Part shown: in pieces, positions 24,261-35,748 of the stretch
Layout: each line of letters starts with the position of its first letter
How positions within the stretch are numbered: position 1 is the first letter of the stretch
Source of the DNA: Delphinapterus leucas
Lineage: Eukaryota > Chordata > Mammalia > Artiodactyla > Monodontidae
Assembly (NCBI RefSeq): GCF_002288925.2
Contig: NW_022098004.1
Location: forward strand, 16,126,490 to 16,190,489
Reading direction: 5' to 3'
Length of the DNA: 64,000 bases
Notes under the pieces: model-generated
Database searches by the model: none
The model's input: only the letters and a program-made list of their open reading frames with translations
What the model was told of the DNA's origin: nothing
Position numbers and translations under genes: made by a program

Positions 24261-24769
24261 ATGTGCCATGAATATCAAGTCCTGGCTGTTTGATAGGCGA
24301 ATTCAGTTTACTGTAAAGAATCAAACGGAATCCTTTTAAATCACTACCATGCTTAACCTCTTCCCTTCTCTGAAGGCTTCTTGGCAACAGAATGCCAGTT
24401 ACCTCTGTGGTCCAGCCAGCGAGGGGTAGGTCCTTTGGGGTGATTCCCCAGCACAGCACACTCCCCCAAAAGGCTCACTCAAGTCACACTAGGCCCAGGC
24501 CCCAGCTGGTCAAACAGAGCATGACCTTTGAACTTCCAGCTGAATGTTACAACTTCGAAACCTCAGTGGGTTCCCAAAGCCGGGAGGCCTGCTACATGAG
24601 GTATGATAACATTCATACTTCTGTCAGGATATTGAAATAAAATACTTTCTCCCTGGCTGCAGGCATAGTGGCAAGGCCGAAAGACCACAGTTCTTTCCAC
24701 TCATCACTTCCTCATCTTTGAGAAATGTATATATTCTCCCAGCCTGGAGAATCTCCACACTGGTAATAT

Positions 24770-24910
24770 CTTATACACATCTCTTTAGTTCACACCTCTG
24801 GCTCACAGAGAGGGCAGGAATGGGGTCTAAGGCAGCCTTGGGCACCTGGCACCTGGTGCACTGCATTGTCAAAAGTAGCAATCAGCAACTGTTTGTGGAG
24901 TCTCATTTAA
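24770..24910 (+). repeat. L2 3' end fragment (possible)
   Basis: The order 'cagagagggcaggaatggg', 'cctggcacctggtgc' and 'caactgtttgtgga' resembles the L2 terminus. It is strongly diverged. Confidence 0.35.
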
Positions 24911-24934
24911 GTCGTTTGCAATGACAAATCAATC

Positions 24935-25102
24935 AATCGCTGTGTGGACTTGGGCAACCGCTTAACCTCTCTGTGCCTGTGTTTCCTCAGTGATGGGGGT
25001 GATAACAGTACCTGCTACATCAGGTTGTCATAAGAATAAACTGAGTTAATGTTTGTCAAGTTTTGGAACCGAGCTTGGCACATATAAAAGCATTAAGAAA
25101 AG
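24935..25102 (+). repeat. MIR SINE
   Basis: Matches MIR in order: 'gtgtggacttgggcaac', 'taacctctctgtgcctg', 'tttcctcagtgatggggg', 'ataaactgagttaatg' and 'gagcttggcacatataaaa'. Most of the element without the tRNA head is present. Confidence 0.8.
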
Positions 25103-25794
25103 GACATGGTCGGCTACTTAGGGGGTAGTACAGGGGAATACAGTAGAATTGGCCTGCCTGAATCTTTTCTTCATATGGGACCTCATCTACTGTGAAATCC
25201 ACAGCCCGCTAATCAATTAGAAGCGCTATCCAGCCCACTCTCCCTAAATTGGCTTGGTTCAGGGCAAGGGTCCCCAACCTGTGTTTGTGCCTGAGCTAGG
25301 CTGTTTTCCCAGAAGCTGTGTGGTCTGGGGCAGAGCACGGCACAGAAAAGATGTCCCCACCTGCCCCAACCTTATTCTGGGGGCAATCCACACAGGCTGT
25401 GGTAAGGAGGTCGTGGTGGCAATGGCCATAAGGGAAATGGATCATCTAAGTTCTCAAGAAACACTGTTGAATCACAGTTGACCTGCTGGGAGCCTCTGCC
25501 CTGGCAAATGGTAAGGCACGGTTAGAAACGGTTGGAGAGAGACGAGAAAAACATTCATTTGCTTCAGACCTTGAAACCACCCACAAGCTCATCTCACCAA
25601 AGGCATTCATTCTGGTTTTCACTTACATCTGAGCTCCTCTGGCCAGAGTAGAACTGTGAAAACCAAAGCTGGGACCTGAAACCATCTACTGTCTCCCTCA
25701 GGACGAACCGGCATCCAGCTTGGCTCAGGTGACCTGATTGAAATTAACCCTGACTGCATTATTTCTGGGGGAGCCCAAACTAACTTCTAAGTGT
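25103..25794. other. Unique sequence
   Basis: No repeat or gene recognised. Confidence 0.4.
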
Positions 25795-25940
25795 TATTAG
25801 TAATAATGATAATATACCCAGACACTATTTATACGAGTTCATTTAATCTGACATGTCACATTGTTGTCATTTCTTAAGGGGAAACTGAGGCACAGAGAAC
25901 TTAAAAGTATGGTCAGGACCACAGAATTACCACCTTGAGC
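25795..25940 (-). repeat. MIR fragment
   Basis: The + strand shows 'gagttcatttaatctg' then 'ggggaaactgaggcacagaga' and 'ggtcaggaccacagaatta', the reverse of the MIR core. Confidence 0.6.
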
Positions 25941-26224
25941 CAGCTCATGGCCACTCACCCATCCTGCCCATCTGCAGTGGGGAAAGTGGACAGTGAAGCT
26001 GCAGTTTTCAGAATAATATTAATGCTGGTAGGTACAGACCACATTTGCAGGGAAAAATGAAAGGTGGGGGAGAAAACGAGGCAGCAGGAGAAAGGGAGGA
26101 AGAAAAGAGGTTGGGGATAAGGGTGGGAGGAGACAGGAAAAAGGGAAATACACTATTAATATTTAAGATTATTATTTGTATTTACCAAATAAAGAGTTTT
26201 TGCTATCATCATAGGTTACGTTTA

Positions 26225-26395
26225 GAGAGAACATAAAATGTGCCAGGTACCACGTTGTCTGAAGTGCTTCCCATTCTGTTCTTTCATCTAATATTCATAA
26301 CAAAACAATCAGTTACTACTTTGAGACTCATTCATAGAGAAGGAAACTAAGACTCAGAGAGGTTCTAACTCCGTAGATAGAGAGCAGAAATCTCA
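26225..26395 (-). repeat. MIR fragment
   Basis: The + strand contains 'gtgccaggtaccacg', 'ctaatattcataacaa' and 'gaaggaaactaagactcagag', as in inverted MIR/MIR3. Confidence 0.6.
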
Positions 26396-26427
26396 CCAGA
26401 GCAAGGCTGTCGGATTTAGCAAATAAA

Positions 26428-27368
26428 GAAGATATACAGATTGCCAACAAACACGTGAAAGGATGCTCAATGTCACTAATCATTAGAGAAGTGCAAATCA
26501 AAACTACAATGAGGTGTCACCTCACACCGGTCAGAATGGCCGTCATCAAAAAATCTACAAACAAGAAATGCTGGAGAGGGTGTGGAGAAAAGGGAACTCT
26601 CCTACACTGTTGGTGGCAATGTAAATTGATACAGCCACTATGGAGAACAGTACGGAGGTTCCTTAAAAAACGAAAAATAGAACTACCATATGACCCAGCA
26701 ATCCCACTACTGGGGATATACCCTGAGAAAACCTTAATTCAAAAAGAGTCATGTACCACAATGTTCACTGCAGCTCTATTTACGATAGCCAGGACATGGA
26801 AGCAACCTAAGTGTCCATCGACAGATGAATGGATAAAGAAGATGTGGCACATATATACAATGGAATATTACTCAGCCATGAAAAGAAATGAAACTGAGTT
26901 ATTTGTAGTGAGGTGGATGGACCTAGACTGTGTCATACAGAGTGAAGTAAGTCACAAAGAGAAAAACAAATACCGTATGCTAACACATATATGTGGAATC
27001 TAAAAAAAAAAAGGTTCTGAAGAACCTAGGGGCAGGACAAGAATAAAGACACAGACGTAGAGAATGGACTTGAGGACACGGGGAGGGGGAAGGGTAAGCT
27101 GGGACGTAGTGAGAGAGTGGCATGGACATATATACACTACCAAACGTAAAATAGCTAGCTAGTTGGAAGCAGCCACGTAGCACAGGGAGGTCAGCTCGGT
27201 GCTTTGTGACCACCTAGAGGGGTGGGATAGGGAGGGTGGGAGGGAGACGCAAGAGGGAGGCGATATGGGGATATATGTATACACGTAGCTGATTCACTTT
27301 GTTATACAGCAGAAACTAACACACCATTGTAGAGCAATTCTACTCCAATAAAGATGTTAAGAAAAAAA
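26428..27368 (+). mobile_element. 5'-truncated L1 (cetartiodactyl lineage)
   Basis: A continuous ~940-bp 3' L1 piece: the ORF2 C-terminal coding part, then the 3' UTR with 'gagagtggcatggacatat', 'gaggggtgggatagggaggg', 'ttatacagcagaaactaa' and 'ctccaataaagatgtta' plus a short A tail. The 5' end lies at the start of 'agaagatatacagattg'. It is little diverged compared with the L1M copies, so it is a later insertion. A possible short target repeat aaataaag is at 26421-26428 and 27367-27374, but it overlaps the A tail and is weak. Confidence 0.92.
26455..27003 (+). pseudogene. L1 ORF2p C-terminal remnant, 182 codons open
   Basis: This frame encodes the last part of L1 ORF2p, the endonuclease/reverse transcriptase that copies L1 RNA into DNA at nicked target sites in the nucleus. 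Only the C-terminal domain is present. The zinc-knuckle-like motif C-x3-C-x7-H-x4-C is intact at residues C39, C43, H51 and C56, followed by the conserved '[18 protein letters not shown]' block at about residues 76-93 and '[12 protein letters not shown]' near 135-146. The endonuclease and the FADD-type catalytic core lie upstream and are missing, so it cannot transpose. The first ATG is an internal methionine of ORF2, not a real start. The open frame reflects recent insertion rather than selection. No promoter is present, and it ends in the natural ORF2 stop at the 3' UTR border. Confidence 0.85.
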
Positions 27369-27374
27369 ATAAAG

Positions 27375-28019
27375 TAAAATGAAAGCACCCCCCAAAAAAT
27401 AATCCAGAACAGCCCATTACATTTGAATTTCAAAGAAACACCAAATCACTGGGTACGTACTTATACTAAAGCAACAAATAATTTAGGACATACATATACT
27501 AAAAAAATTATTCGTTTGTCTGAAATTCCCATTGAACTGGGCAACCTGTGTTTTATCTGGCAACCCGAAGCAGAGGTATTATTAGGTTGTCTCATCTTTA
27601 TAGTTTTAAGCTGGAATAAAGTTTTCATTTAAGGTCCCAACTGTATTCACCCGGTCAGATTCTTAGAGCATCTATATAGGTGGCAACAGGATCCAAATTC
27701 CTGGCTGGCTTCAAGTGCAAATTTCAAGTGCCTGCGTAGAATCTTGGGGGTGCACAGGGCTCAGCTCTGTGCTTTGGGGTGTGCCTACATGGGGCCTTCA
27801 TGTCATGGGGGCTCCTTTCCACACCCTGGTCACTTGCAGACTTCTGCCCTGACTTGCTGACCACATGCATCCCACCTCCTGCCCAGCCAGCACCTGCTTG
27901 CCTTTTCTGCCCCAAACAAGATGCCAAGGCTTTCTTCACTTCAAGTGTGCACAGCTGCCTGGCAGATAGACAGCAGCGGCGTCTGCCCTTCCTCCTGCCT
28001 GTCCTTCCCTAAAGTACTC
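27375..28019. other. Unique sequence
   Basis: No feature is supported. The 77-codon + frame at 27779-28012 and its antisense shadow have no domain. Confidence 0.4.
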
Positions 28020-28400
28020 CCAAATAGGGTCAGGCTCCGGCTGTATTTTTCAGTCTTTAATTAGCAGATTCCAATTCATCACCCTGAGTATCTCCTGGCA
28101 TCAGCCCCGAGATCCCCTCCTCTCGCCTGGTGAATCGGTCTTCATTTAAAACCCTCTCTCTTAGCCCTAAATGGAAATCAATTCTGCAAGTTTAGCAAAT
28201 AGTTAATTACTCCACAAAGGGGATTGATTGGCCTTTGATCACCAGAAAGCTCTGCAGTGCTATTAGTCTCTTTCATCTGTGATTAAACCACAGAGAGAAA
28301 GAAACAAAAACTAAATTAGGCTTCTCCTGTTATCCTACAAATATTTAATGACGGGCTAATCTCCTAGAGGTGTGTTCAGGGGATACCCGTTCCATCAGGA
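28020..28400. promoter_or_regulatory. Candidate developmental enhancer (conserved non-coding type)
   Basis: Repeat-free stretch with dense homeobox-like cores and other motifs: 'taattag' at 28058-28064, 'gttaattac' at 28202-28210, a perfect TCF/LEF-type site 'cctttgatc' at 28232-28240, 'gtgattaaacc' near 28279, and 'tttaatgacgggctaatc' near 28346. There is no open frame of note. The motif content fits a tissue enhancer; conservation was not tested. Confidence 0.4.
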
Positions 28401-28945
28401 GCCGGCTTCCATTCAACCTTGAACCCAGATTCCATCTTTGTGGAGAGCAAGGCAAAGAACTTTAGAGAGGAACAGAGCTGGGCCCAAAGAAACCCTTTGT
28501 AGGACTCACTCTTGTCTGCCTTTTCTTCTCTCCTCTTCTTATGTATGTTTTAATGCAGATAAAAATTTTCCCGGTGGACTCCCGGCATGAATAATAATAA
28601 TAAAAAGGAAACCTGGCTTTAAAAATTCCATATGGGTTTTGCTAACTCTCTGACCAGAACCAGATAATGTCCCACTGATTTGCAGATGACGAAGAGCCCT
28701 TCTCCCAAGTAATAGACTCCTTCACTTGGTGCAGAAAAGGTGCATATAGCAGAGTGTTCTCAGGTTACCTCTTCCTAAACAGGGATGCAGAGTAACAAGG
28801 CAGGAGCTGGGGTGCTCTGCACCATCCCGTAGCCTACACCAATGTGTACAGAAAATGAAACTATAAAATGGCACTTTCCATACAGTTGATAAATAGTTCT
28901 AAAAAGCACAGAAGGAAACTGAGGCACGGGAGGGAGGAAAGAGCA
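28401..28945. other. Unique sequence
   Basis: No gene or repeat recognised, apart from a small (AAT)n at about 28590-28601. Confidence 0.4.
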
Positions 28946-28949
28946 AGGA

Positions 28950-29125
28950 CATTGGAGTCAGGCAGAACTGAGTTCAAATGCTTCTCCGCTTAACATCTGA
29001 GGGAGCTGAGGCAAGCTGTTTAACATCTCTGAATCTGTTCAAAGGGGATATACAGGGTCTTGCTGCTGATCAACTGCAGAGATCACAAAGGCACCAAGGA
29101 CAGCGCCTGACACACACTAGGGGTA
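28950..29125 (+). repeat. MIR SINE
   Basis: In order: 'attggagtcaggcagaactg', 'agttcaaatgcttct', 'gaggcaagctgtttaac' and 'agcgcctgacacacactagg'. Diverged but nearly full length. Confidence 0.7.
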
Positions 29126-29790
29126 TTGGATGATATGTCCGCTCCCCTCTCTCTCTTACGTCAGGGGTTCAGGCAGCTGGTTACCCAGAGAGCCGAGCCT
29201 GGAGGCATTGTCCTCCCCAAGTCCAGTGATTTTTCTCCCCTGCCTTCACGTCGCCCCTCCAGCAATCATTCTGGTCCACAGTCGCCATTCTGTTTAGAAT
29301 CTACCCTAGAGACCCACATTCCTGAAATAACATCAAGGCGCCAGAACCAAAGAAGAGATTATGACCAAGAATAGATAGAACCAAGGAATCAATCAGTTTT
29401 TCCTTGAATGGGCCCTTTCTGAATCGTGGATTCCCCCCAACACCCCACGCCCCCCCACACACAATCATATAAGTTAATCTGGTCTCCAGAAGCAAATCAC
29501 GAGATAGTGTCTGAATGATTGTTCTTCAGTCTGGTATTTTTGGCTTGATAGAGGCAGGCAGTATATACTTTTTATTACCCTCATTTGTTCTTCCTGCATT
29601 CTCATGTACATGCCCAGAGGTCGCTCTGGGGTTTTCTTCTTCATAATTTTATCAGACAAACCCTGCTAATTGGGCTGACCCAGGGCAAGATGCTGATGTT
29701 GGCTAAGTCAGTATCACCCTTTCCACCTTTCTCCTCAACTTGCCTCCATGCTGACGTGAGACCCTTCACTGCAGTGACACATTCCTTGTT
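29126..29790. other. Unique sequence
   Basis: No gene or repeat recognised. A C-rich run is at 29430-29460. Confidence 0.4.
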
Positions 29791-29794
29791 CTAC

Positions 29795-29890
29795 AGTCAA
29801 AAGACCAATGGACTCAGCACCAATGACCTGGTGGGAACCCCAGCTCTGACATTTACAAGCTGAATGACCTTGGATAACTCAGTGGCAACG
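29795..29890 (+). repeat. MIR fragment
   Basis: 'aatggactcagcaccaatga', 'ccccagctctgacatttaca' and 'gctgaatgaccttggataac' follow the MIR tRNA-related half. The adjacent 'catttgttgagtacctt' (29907-29923) may be part of an inverted L2/MIR end. Confidence 0.6.
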
Positions 29891-29990
29891 CTAACCAATT
29901 TAATTAACATTTGTTGAGTACCTTCGTATGTCAAGGGCTGAGCTAGCCTATCTGTGAGGATGAGCTAGACTAATTATATAAAGTATTTTA

Positions 29991-30880
29991 GCTGTTATTA
30001 TTGAATTAGATCTTCTTATGTCCCACTCACGTCCTCTCGACACTCACCCTACACATGAAAGCTACCTGCTGCAAACGCTGGTGACCCTCTCCTGGGGAGC
30101 TTTCTTTTCTGGCCATGGGTGTCCACCAGATCTGTGCTGGGGCCTGCCAGAGAGCTGACAGGGTGGGTGGGAAGTGGTCAAGCAGTGATGGATGGGGTTC
30201 CTCACCCCTTGGGTAGGACAACTCTGAGTGTCTGTCCTGCAGGGTCTCTTGGAGTGGCCCTGTGGGGTGAAGTCCCCGTCGTTGTCCACAGTGGAAATGT
30301 CCTTGATAATAACCTTCTTATGGGCTCCTTTCCCTTCCCAACCCCCTTACTAGTGTTTCCTGGAATCACCTCCCAAGCAGACAATTTCTCAAAATTTTAT
30401 CCCTGGTTCTCTTTCTGTGAAAATCCAAACTAAGACAAGAAATAGGAATGGAAAAGCAATGGTAATGTCTTCTGGAAGTGGCCTGGAGCATCTCAGATGG
30501 CAAATCAGAAGAGTAGAGGGAAGGCCAGAGCCTTCTAGAATGCTAGAGAGAGACAGAGAGACAGACAGCAGACAGACCACCGTGGAGGCCCACACATGGA
30601 GAACACACACAGCCCAATCCCAGATGAGGCACCTTAACACCAGGTGGTTCTGCCAGGAAATGAGAGGTTTACTCTAAAAGACTCCCTTTCCCTCACATTC
30701 TAAAAGGAGCCTGAGAATGATTGCTCCACGCAGGACCAGCAGACAGAAGGGTGGAAGGAATCAGGTCTCACCTGGCAGGAACTTTTTACTACCTTGGAAT
30801 TTGAACAGTCATTGGCCTGGGCAGCGGACTGAGTCAATTCTTCATCCGAACAATACCTCAAACACATCACATGTCTTCCT
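29991..30880. other. Unique sequence
   Basis: Overlapping short frames on both strands (104 codons at 30119-30433) lack domains. An 'agagacagagagacagacag' purine run is near 30548-30568. No gene is supported. Confidence 0.4.
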
Positions 30881-30884
30881 CTCC

Positions 30885-31256
30885 ATCTGTCACAGCCTCC
30901 TGCCTGCTGTCTTCTTCCACTCTAGTCTTCCTTGACACATTCTCCATTCGCATATCCCACTCCTTGAAATCCTTCAGGGACTTCTCATTGCTCTCAGGAG
31001 AAGGAGGAAGATTCCGAACCTGCCCCCCAGGCCTGTCCTAGCTTCATCTCAGGGGTCTTTCCCCCTCCCCCTCTCCTCCAGTCTCATGGAGCTTCTTGCT
31101 CTTCCTTGAAAAAACTCAGCTCCTTCCAGGGCCTCCCACGATCACTACCCTCTGTCTGGCTACCCCACCCCATGCATCTTGGCCAACTCTTACTCATCCA
31201 TCAGTGGCCAGCTTACATGCCTTTCAGGGAGGCCTCCCCTAATTGCTTTCTGTGGA
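30885..31256 (+). mobile_element. L2 LINE 3' fragment
   Basis: 'cagcctcctgcctgctgtc', 'cactccttgaaatccttcagg', 'ccaactcttactcatccatc' and 'agggaggcctcccctaatt' match the L2 3' region. It stops abruptly where the MLT1-like LTR begins, so the LTR may have inserted into it. Confidence 0.55.
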
Positions 31257-31258
31257 TT

Positions 31259-31790
31259 TGTGGTAGGGGACTTCTCAAATGGCCCCTAGTGATCTCCACC
31301 TGGTATTCACACCTCTGGGTGGTCCCCTCCCCCTGAGTGTGGGGCTGGACTTAGTGACTCGCTCTAGTGAACAGGGCAAACGTGATGGGGCGTCACTGCC
31401 AGGATGAGGTTACAAAGACCGCACTCCTGTCTTGCTTGTGTTCTCCCTGGCTCTCGGGCTTGTCCCCCAGCATGCTCTGATGAAGCAAATCGGCCTGTTG
31501 TGCACTGCATTGTGGAGAGGCTACGTGGCAAGGCACTGAGGGCAGCCTCTGGCTGTGAGCCCACAAGGAAGTGAATCTTGCAACAGCCTGGTGTGTGAAC
31601 TTAAAGATGACCCTTCCCCAGTCAAGCCTTGAGATAACTGACGCTTTGACTGTGGGCTTGTGAGGGACCCAGAGCTAGAGACACCAGCTAAGCTGTGCCA
31701 GGAATCCTGACCCATAGAAGCTAAGATGATAAGTGTTTCAGGCCACTGGGTTTTGGGGGAATTTGCATGCAGCAATAGAGAAACGAACCC
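31259..31790 (+). mobile_element. Solitary MLT1-like LTR (ERVL-MaLR)
   Basis: Starts with 'tgtggtagggga', contains 'ctgagtgtggggctggactta', 'gtgactcgctctagtgaa', 'cccagtcaagccttgagata', 'ccactgggttttgggg' and ends near 'gcagcaatagagaaacg'. The length (~530) and order fit an MLT1B/D-type LTR. No internal retroviral region flanks it, so it is a solo LTR. The subfamily is from memory. Confidence 0.8.
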
Positions 31791-31895
31791 AGATGAGCTC
31801 TTATCGTTAGGTGCGGCCACTCCGTAGAGTCAATGACAGCCTAGGATTTTGGGAACAGTTTCACAACAGTATTGATTGTAAAACAACTCTGTGTT

Positions 31896-32150
31896 TAGCT
31901 ACGGGAGGCCTAGTGGCTAAGAGCACCTGCCCTGATTGGGATACTGGGATTGAAATTCCAGCTCCATCGCTTGCCACCTCAATGACCTGGTGCCAGTTAT
32001 GTGACCCCTGGGTTTCAGTTCTTCTGCAAAATGGAGATAACAATGAGTCACCTTATAACGTGGCTGTGAGGATTAAACAAGATAACACTTGTAAATTGCT
32101 TAGAGCACTAGCTGGTACTAGTAAGCACTTAATAAATGCTATCTCTTATT
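31896..32150 (+). repeat. MIR SINE, near full length
   Basis: In order: 'ggcctagtggctaagagcac', 'attgaaattccagctcc', 'cttctgcaaaatggagataa', 'gtgaggattaaacaagata' and 'aagcacttaataaatgcta'. All MIR modules from head to 3' end are present. Confidence 0.88.
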
Positions 32151-33110
32151 ATTCTTACAAAGATTTTAGGAGAAGGCATGCTATAATTTTTGAGGATCTT
32201 GCTTTCTGCCTCAGGAGATGCCGCAGCTCATGAAGGAAAACAACACAAGGTAATAGACAATTCAGTGCTAAATCGTGTTCTTGAGACTTGAAAAACTGAG
32301 AGAGTTTAGAGGAGGTAAAGAAAAAAATGGGCTGGACTCTTCTGGACTGTTTCTCTGTGAAGCTTTAATAAGGCATGAGCAGGGAATTGCAGGAGGGAGC
32401 TCTGGCATGAGCACAGAACCAGAATTCAGAGCAAAATGGGAGACTAGGAGAGTGTGGACCTTGGCTATGGAGTGGAGGATGAATACTGGGAAGAAAATGA
32501 CACGCAGAAGCATGTCCAATGGAGGCAAGCATTAGACCGGATCCTGCAGGGTGAGGGAAAGCTTTGTGGCTGAGGACTGGAGGGTTTAAAGGGAAAAGCC
32601 TGGAGGCTGAGAGGCCTCATAATACTATGGCTGAGTTAAGGAGAAGGCGGAGACCAGAGGCTGCCTGGCTGTGTGCCATGTGCTAGGGATATTCGGAAGC
32701 ACCCAGGTCATGGAAGAAGGGATGGAGGCTTGGGATGAGGGGCCATGACTGCCAGGCTGACAAGGGCCTGTGATAGTGTGGCTCATCCGGAGCTGTGTTC
32801 TTTCTGGATTGAAGCGGACATCTCTGAGAGTGGCTCCTCCCACCCACAAGCCACTGAAGCCCTGAGGCATGAGTGCTTGCAGGTTGGTGCGTGTTTAAGG
32901 TCAAGAGAACATTGATTTCTGCCCTGAGTTGTGGTGGAAGCTGCTAATTTGATAAGACAGAGCATTAAAGATTCAGTGTGGATGGGTATTGATCATGGGG
33001 CAGGTCTTGTTAGAAGGGATTTTTTAAATCATCAAACAAACTATTGGTAGAAAACTAAGGATCACCCACCAGAACCTACCTTCTTGGAGGGGCTATAAAC
33101 TTGAGTAAGA
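32151..33110. other. Unique sequence
   Basis: No gene is supported. Weak L2-like phrases ('gaggatgaatactgggaag') are too diverged to call. Three overlapping minus frames at 32625-32965 have no domain. Confidence 0.4.
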
Positions 33111-33112
33111 TA

Positions 33113-33292
33113 TCATGGAGTGATTGAGCACACAGCTTTGAAGTCAGACAGATGGCGTTTGGAATCCTGGGTTTACCAGTTGTTAGCTGCATGGCTCTGG
33201 GTAAGTTACTCAATTTCTCTGTGCCTCAGGGCCCTGCTGGCTACAGTGGGAGAGGTAGTATCTACAGCATGAAGTTGTCTGGGGAATTAAGC
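33113..33292 (+). repeat. MIR SINE
   Basis: 'gattgagcacacagctttg', 'aagtcagacagatggcg', 'agctgcatggctctgggtaag' and 'atttctctgtgcctcag' match MIR. It sits ~60 bp from an inverted MIR. Confidence 0.78.
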
Positions 33293-33354
33293 GGGGCACA
33301 AATGATGATGCTGCTGAAGAAGAACAGCAACAGAGAATCTTACTTGGGCCAATG

Positions 33355-33480
33355 AACTAATTTCATCCTCACAACTATAATGAGGAGACAGAGGCACAGA
33401 AGCTTGTTGAAGCTTACACAGTGTGCAGCTGGCCTTTGAAGCCAGGTGGGCTATGTCCAGAGCTGGCACTGTTAAGCCCT
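33355..33480 (-). repeat. MIR fragment, inverted
   Basis: 'aatttcatcctcacaac', 'gaggagacagaggcacagaag' and 'cacagtgtgcagctggc' are the reverse of the MIR core. The following 'gctgaataaatgttgaa' at about 33527-33544 could be an L2 end. Confidence 0.6.
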
Positions 33481-33940
33481 GAGAATACGGCTTTAATTTA
33501 TGTCCAGCAGTGTCTGGTGTACAGGTGCTGAATAAATGTTGAATAACTACAGCCATACATGTTGACGGTGGACTTAGAATGCCAAGCTCTCCCCGTTTAC
33601 TAAATCTTTGCAAGCTGCTGGAATTAGTTTTTCCATTTCCCTAATGGGACAGTTCATGTAATAATGCTAAAGAAAGTAACAGAGTATCATGAGGCTCTAA
33701 CCACCTCTCACACAAAAATCCTCCAAACTAACAAAAAATTGGATAAAGGAGGGAAGAAGAGAAAGGAAGAGGCAATGGAAAAGCAAGTATACGAGCAAAT
33801 GAGTAAAGATGGGTAATTTTGGAACTCTGAGTGTGAGATCTGGGAAAGCTCATCAAAGCTGGGAAATTATCATCAGCCATCACGTCCCATGCCTGAGCCT
33901 CGGCCCCAGGAGAACTGTGTGGTCTAGAATAACTGGAGGA
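33481..33940. other. Unique sequence
   Basis: No gene recognised. A purine-rich run is at 33745-33785. Confidence 0.4.
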
Positions 33941-33941
33941 C

Positions 33942-34316
33942 TATGGTAGACGGTTACATGGGTGGTCTCCAGTGAACCACACCTCCTGGGGTTCCCGCCC
34001 TTGTTTGCTCCTCCCACAATGCTTCTGTTGATGTCATGTGACGTGCTTTGGCCAATGGGACATTAGCAAGTAGAGGCTTGATGTGTGCTGTCACTTGGGC
34101 TTGTCCCCTTAGAAGCCAGCACTTAGCTATCCTGTAAAGAAGCTTGGGCTTGAGTGAAGAGAGACTGCACATAGAGACCCTGGAGCTCCAGCGCAGCTCA
34201 CTGCTATCACACACGGAGGAGAATTGCCTGGCTGGAATCATGAGAAATAATACATTGTTGAGGCTTTAAGCCAGTAAGTCTTGAGGTGGCTGGCTCTGTA
34301 AAAGTTGGATAACAAA
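33942..34316 (+). mobile_element. Solitary MLT1D-like LTR
   Basis: Contains 'tatggtagacggttacatg', 'tttggccaatgggacattag', 'aagtagaggcttgatgtgtg', 'gaagcttgggcttgagtg' and the end 'ttgaggctttaagccagtaa'. The match to MLT1D-type LTRs is by recall. No internal region. Confidence 0.7.
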
Positions 34317-35745
34317 AGTGACTTTCCTTGGTTTTCTCTTTCAAATTTAATGTTTAATTACATAAGATATGTAAGAATCCATTCTTTTAAAAAAAAAATA
34401 GAATATTACAGGTGAATCTGAAGTTCTATTTGATTACCACCCCCAATCCTGGTGTCCTTCCTCCTTTGTAAAGGTAAGCAAATTAGGGGCTTGGTGTCCA
34501 TCCATGAAAAAAAAATGTGTTTTAACTTTTACATACCAGATATATACTCATAGATAGTTTATTGGGTTTTGAGACTACTTTGCACTGCAACTTTGGGACG
34601 GAACTGAAGTGACCACCTTTATTTATTTGAAGATGAGGGTGACAATTCTCCTCCATAACACATGGCAACAGCTTGGCCAACGGGATGGATTCTCCCCTTA
34701 AACACTGACTCTGAAAAACAAATCAACTTGCCTCTAACCATGTTGCCCACTGCTCTGTATCTGCACTTATAACAACCTAAATCAAAGTGTGGAGTCCCTT
34801 TCTAAACATCCTGAGAGAAGGATGTGCTCCCAGAGGGATTTGGTAGGCAACTTTCATTTTCCATATCCTCATGGAGGGGAAATAAATCCCTCCCAGACAA
34901 CTTATTCCAATGTGACTGGGAGAATTATGGCAGCCAAAATGGTTTGGCTTTCCACCTTGCCTTCCCTGCTTCCCTGGGATCTTTGTTCCCCACCATATTC
35001 CCTAACTAAGGGAGATTTGCACGCTAGGAGAGGCATCAGCAGAAGCTCAGAACTCTGAGAGCTCTGTGTTTTGCCAGGTTGCAAATAGGAGGCAGGAGCC
35101 ACTGCAGTTCCCTACTGTTAACCACTTTGGAATCTCCCCATCTTTGGGGAGCTGAGGTCAGGTATGCTGCCTGGTTGGCTATGCGAAGGCCCAGGAACAG
35201 AGTCGGGAGACCAGAGGAACAGTCAAAAGCGTCTCTATCTAATTCACACCTTGGCACCAGCTCGAGGAGGCTGGTGCATCCGGTCTAGAGAAGGAGTGTC
35301 TGTGGGGTGTTAGGCCTCACCAGACACACACGGCACACTTCACAGAGTGTTCTGAAAGATCGTTGAATACTCTACAAATGAGTCACAAAGAAGCATCCAG
35401 AACCATGGATGAATCACGTAATAGTTCAGTACCTGGAATATGTCCTAGGTATACAAGATTGTGCAGGACAGATAGAGCCCTTGACCAGCAGCCAGTGGTA
35501 GTATTCACATGAGTTGACAGCGATGAAGCTGTCTTTGGCTCCTGGAGGAACAGCAACATCACCCTAGTGTGGGCTTAGGGGGAAGGCAGACGGGCTCTCA
35601 GAGTCAAGGAATCCAAAACAGTTAACGAAGAGCTGTCAGCTCAGCAACTCTTTAAGTATCATGCTTAGTTTATATGCAGGTGAGAACGAATAAAATAATA
35701 TAAAAAGACTTAAAAATGTTTGGGTGAATATGCTGTGTTGGTCCA
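34317..35745. other. Unique sequence
   Basis: A short A run is at 34390-34399. The frames at 34789-35288 on both strands lack domains. No repeat family named. Confidence 0.4.
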
Positions 35746-35748
35746 AAA

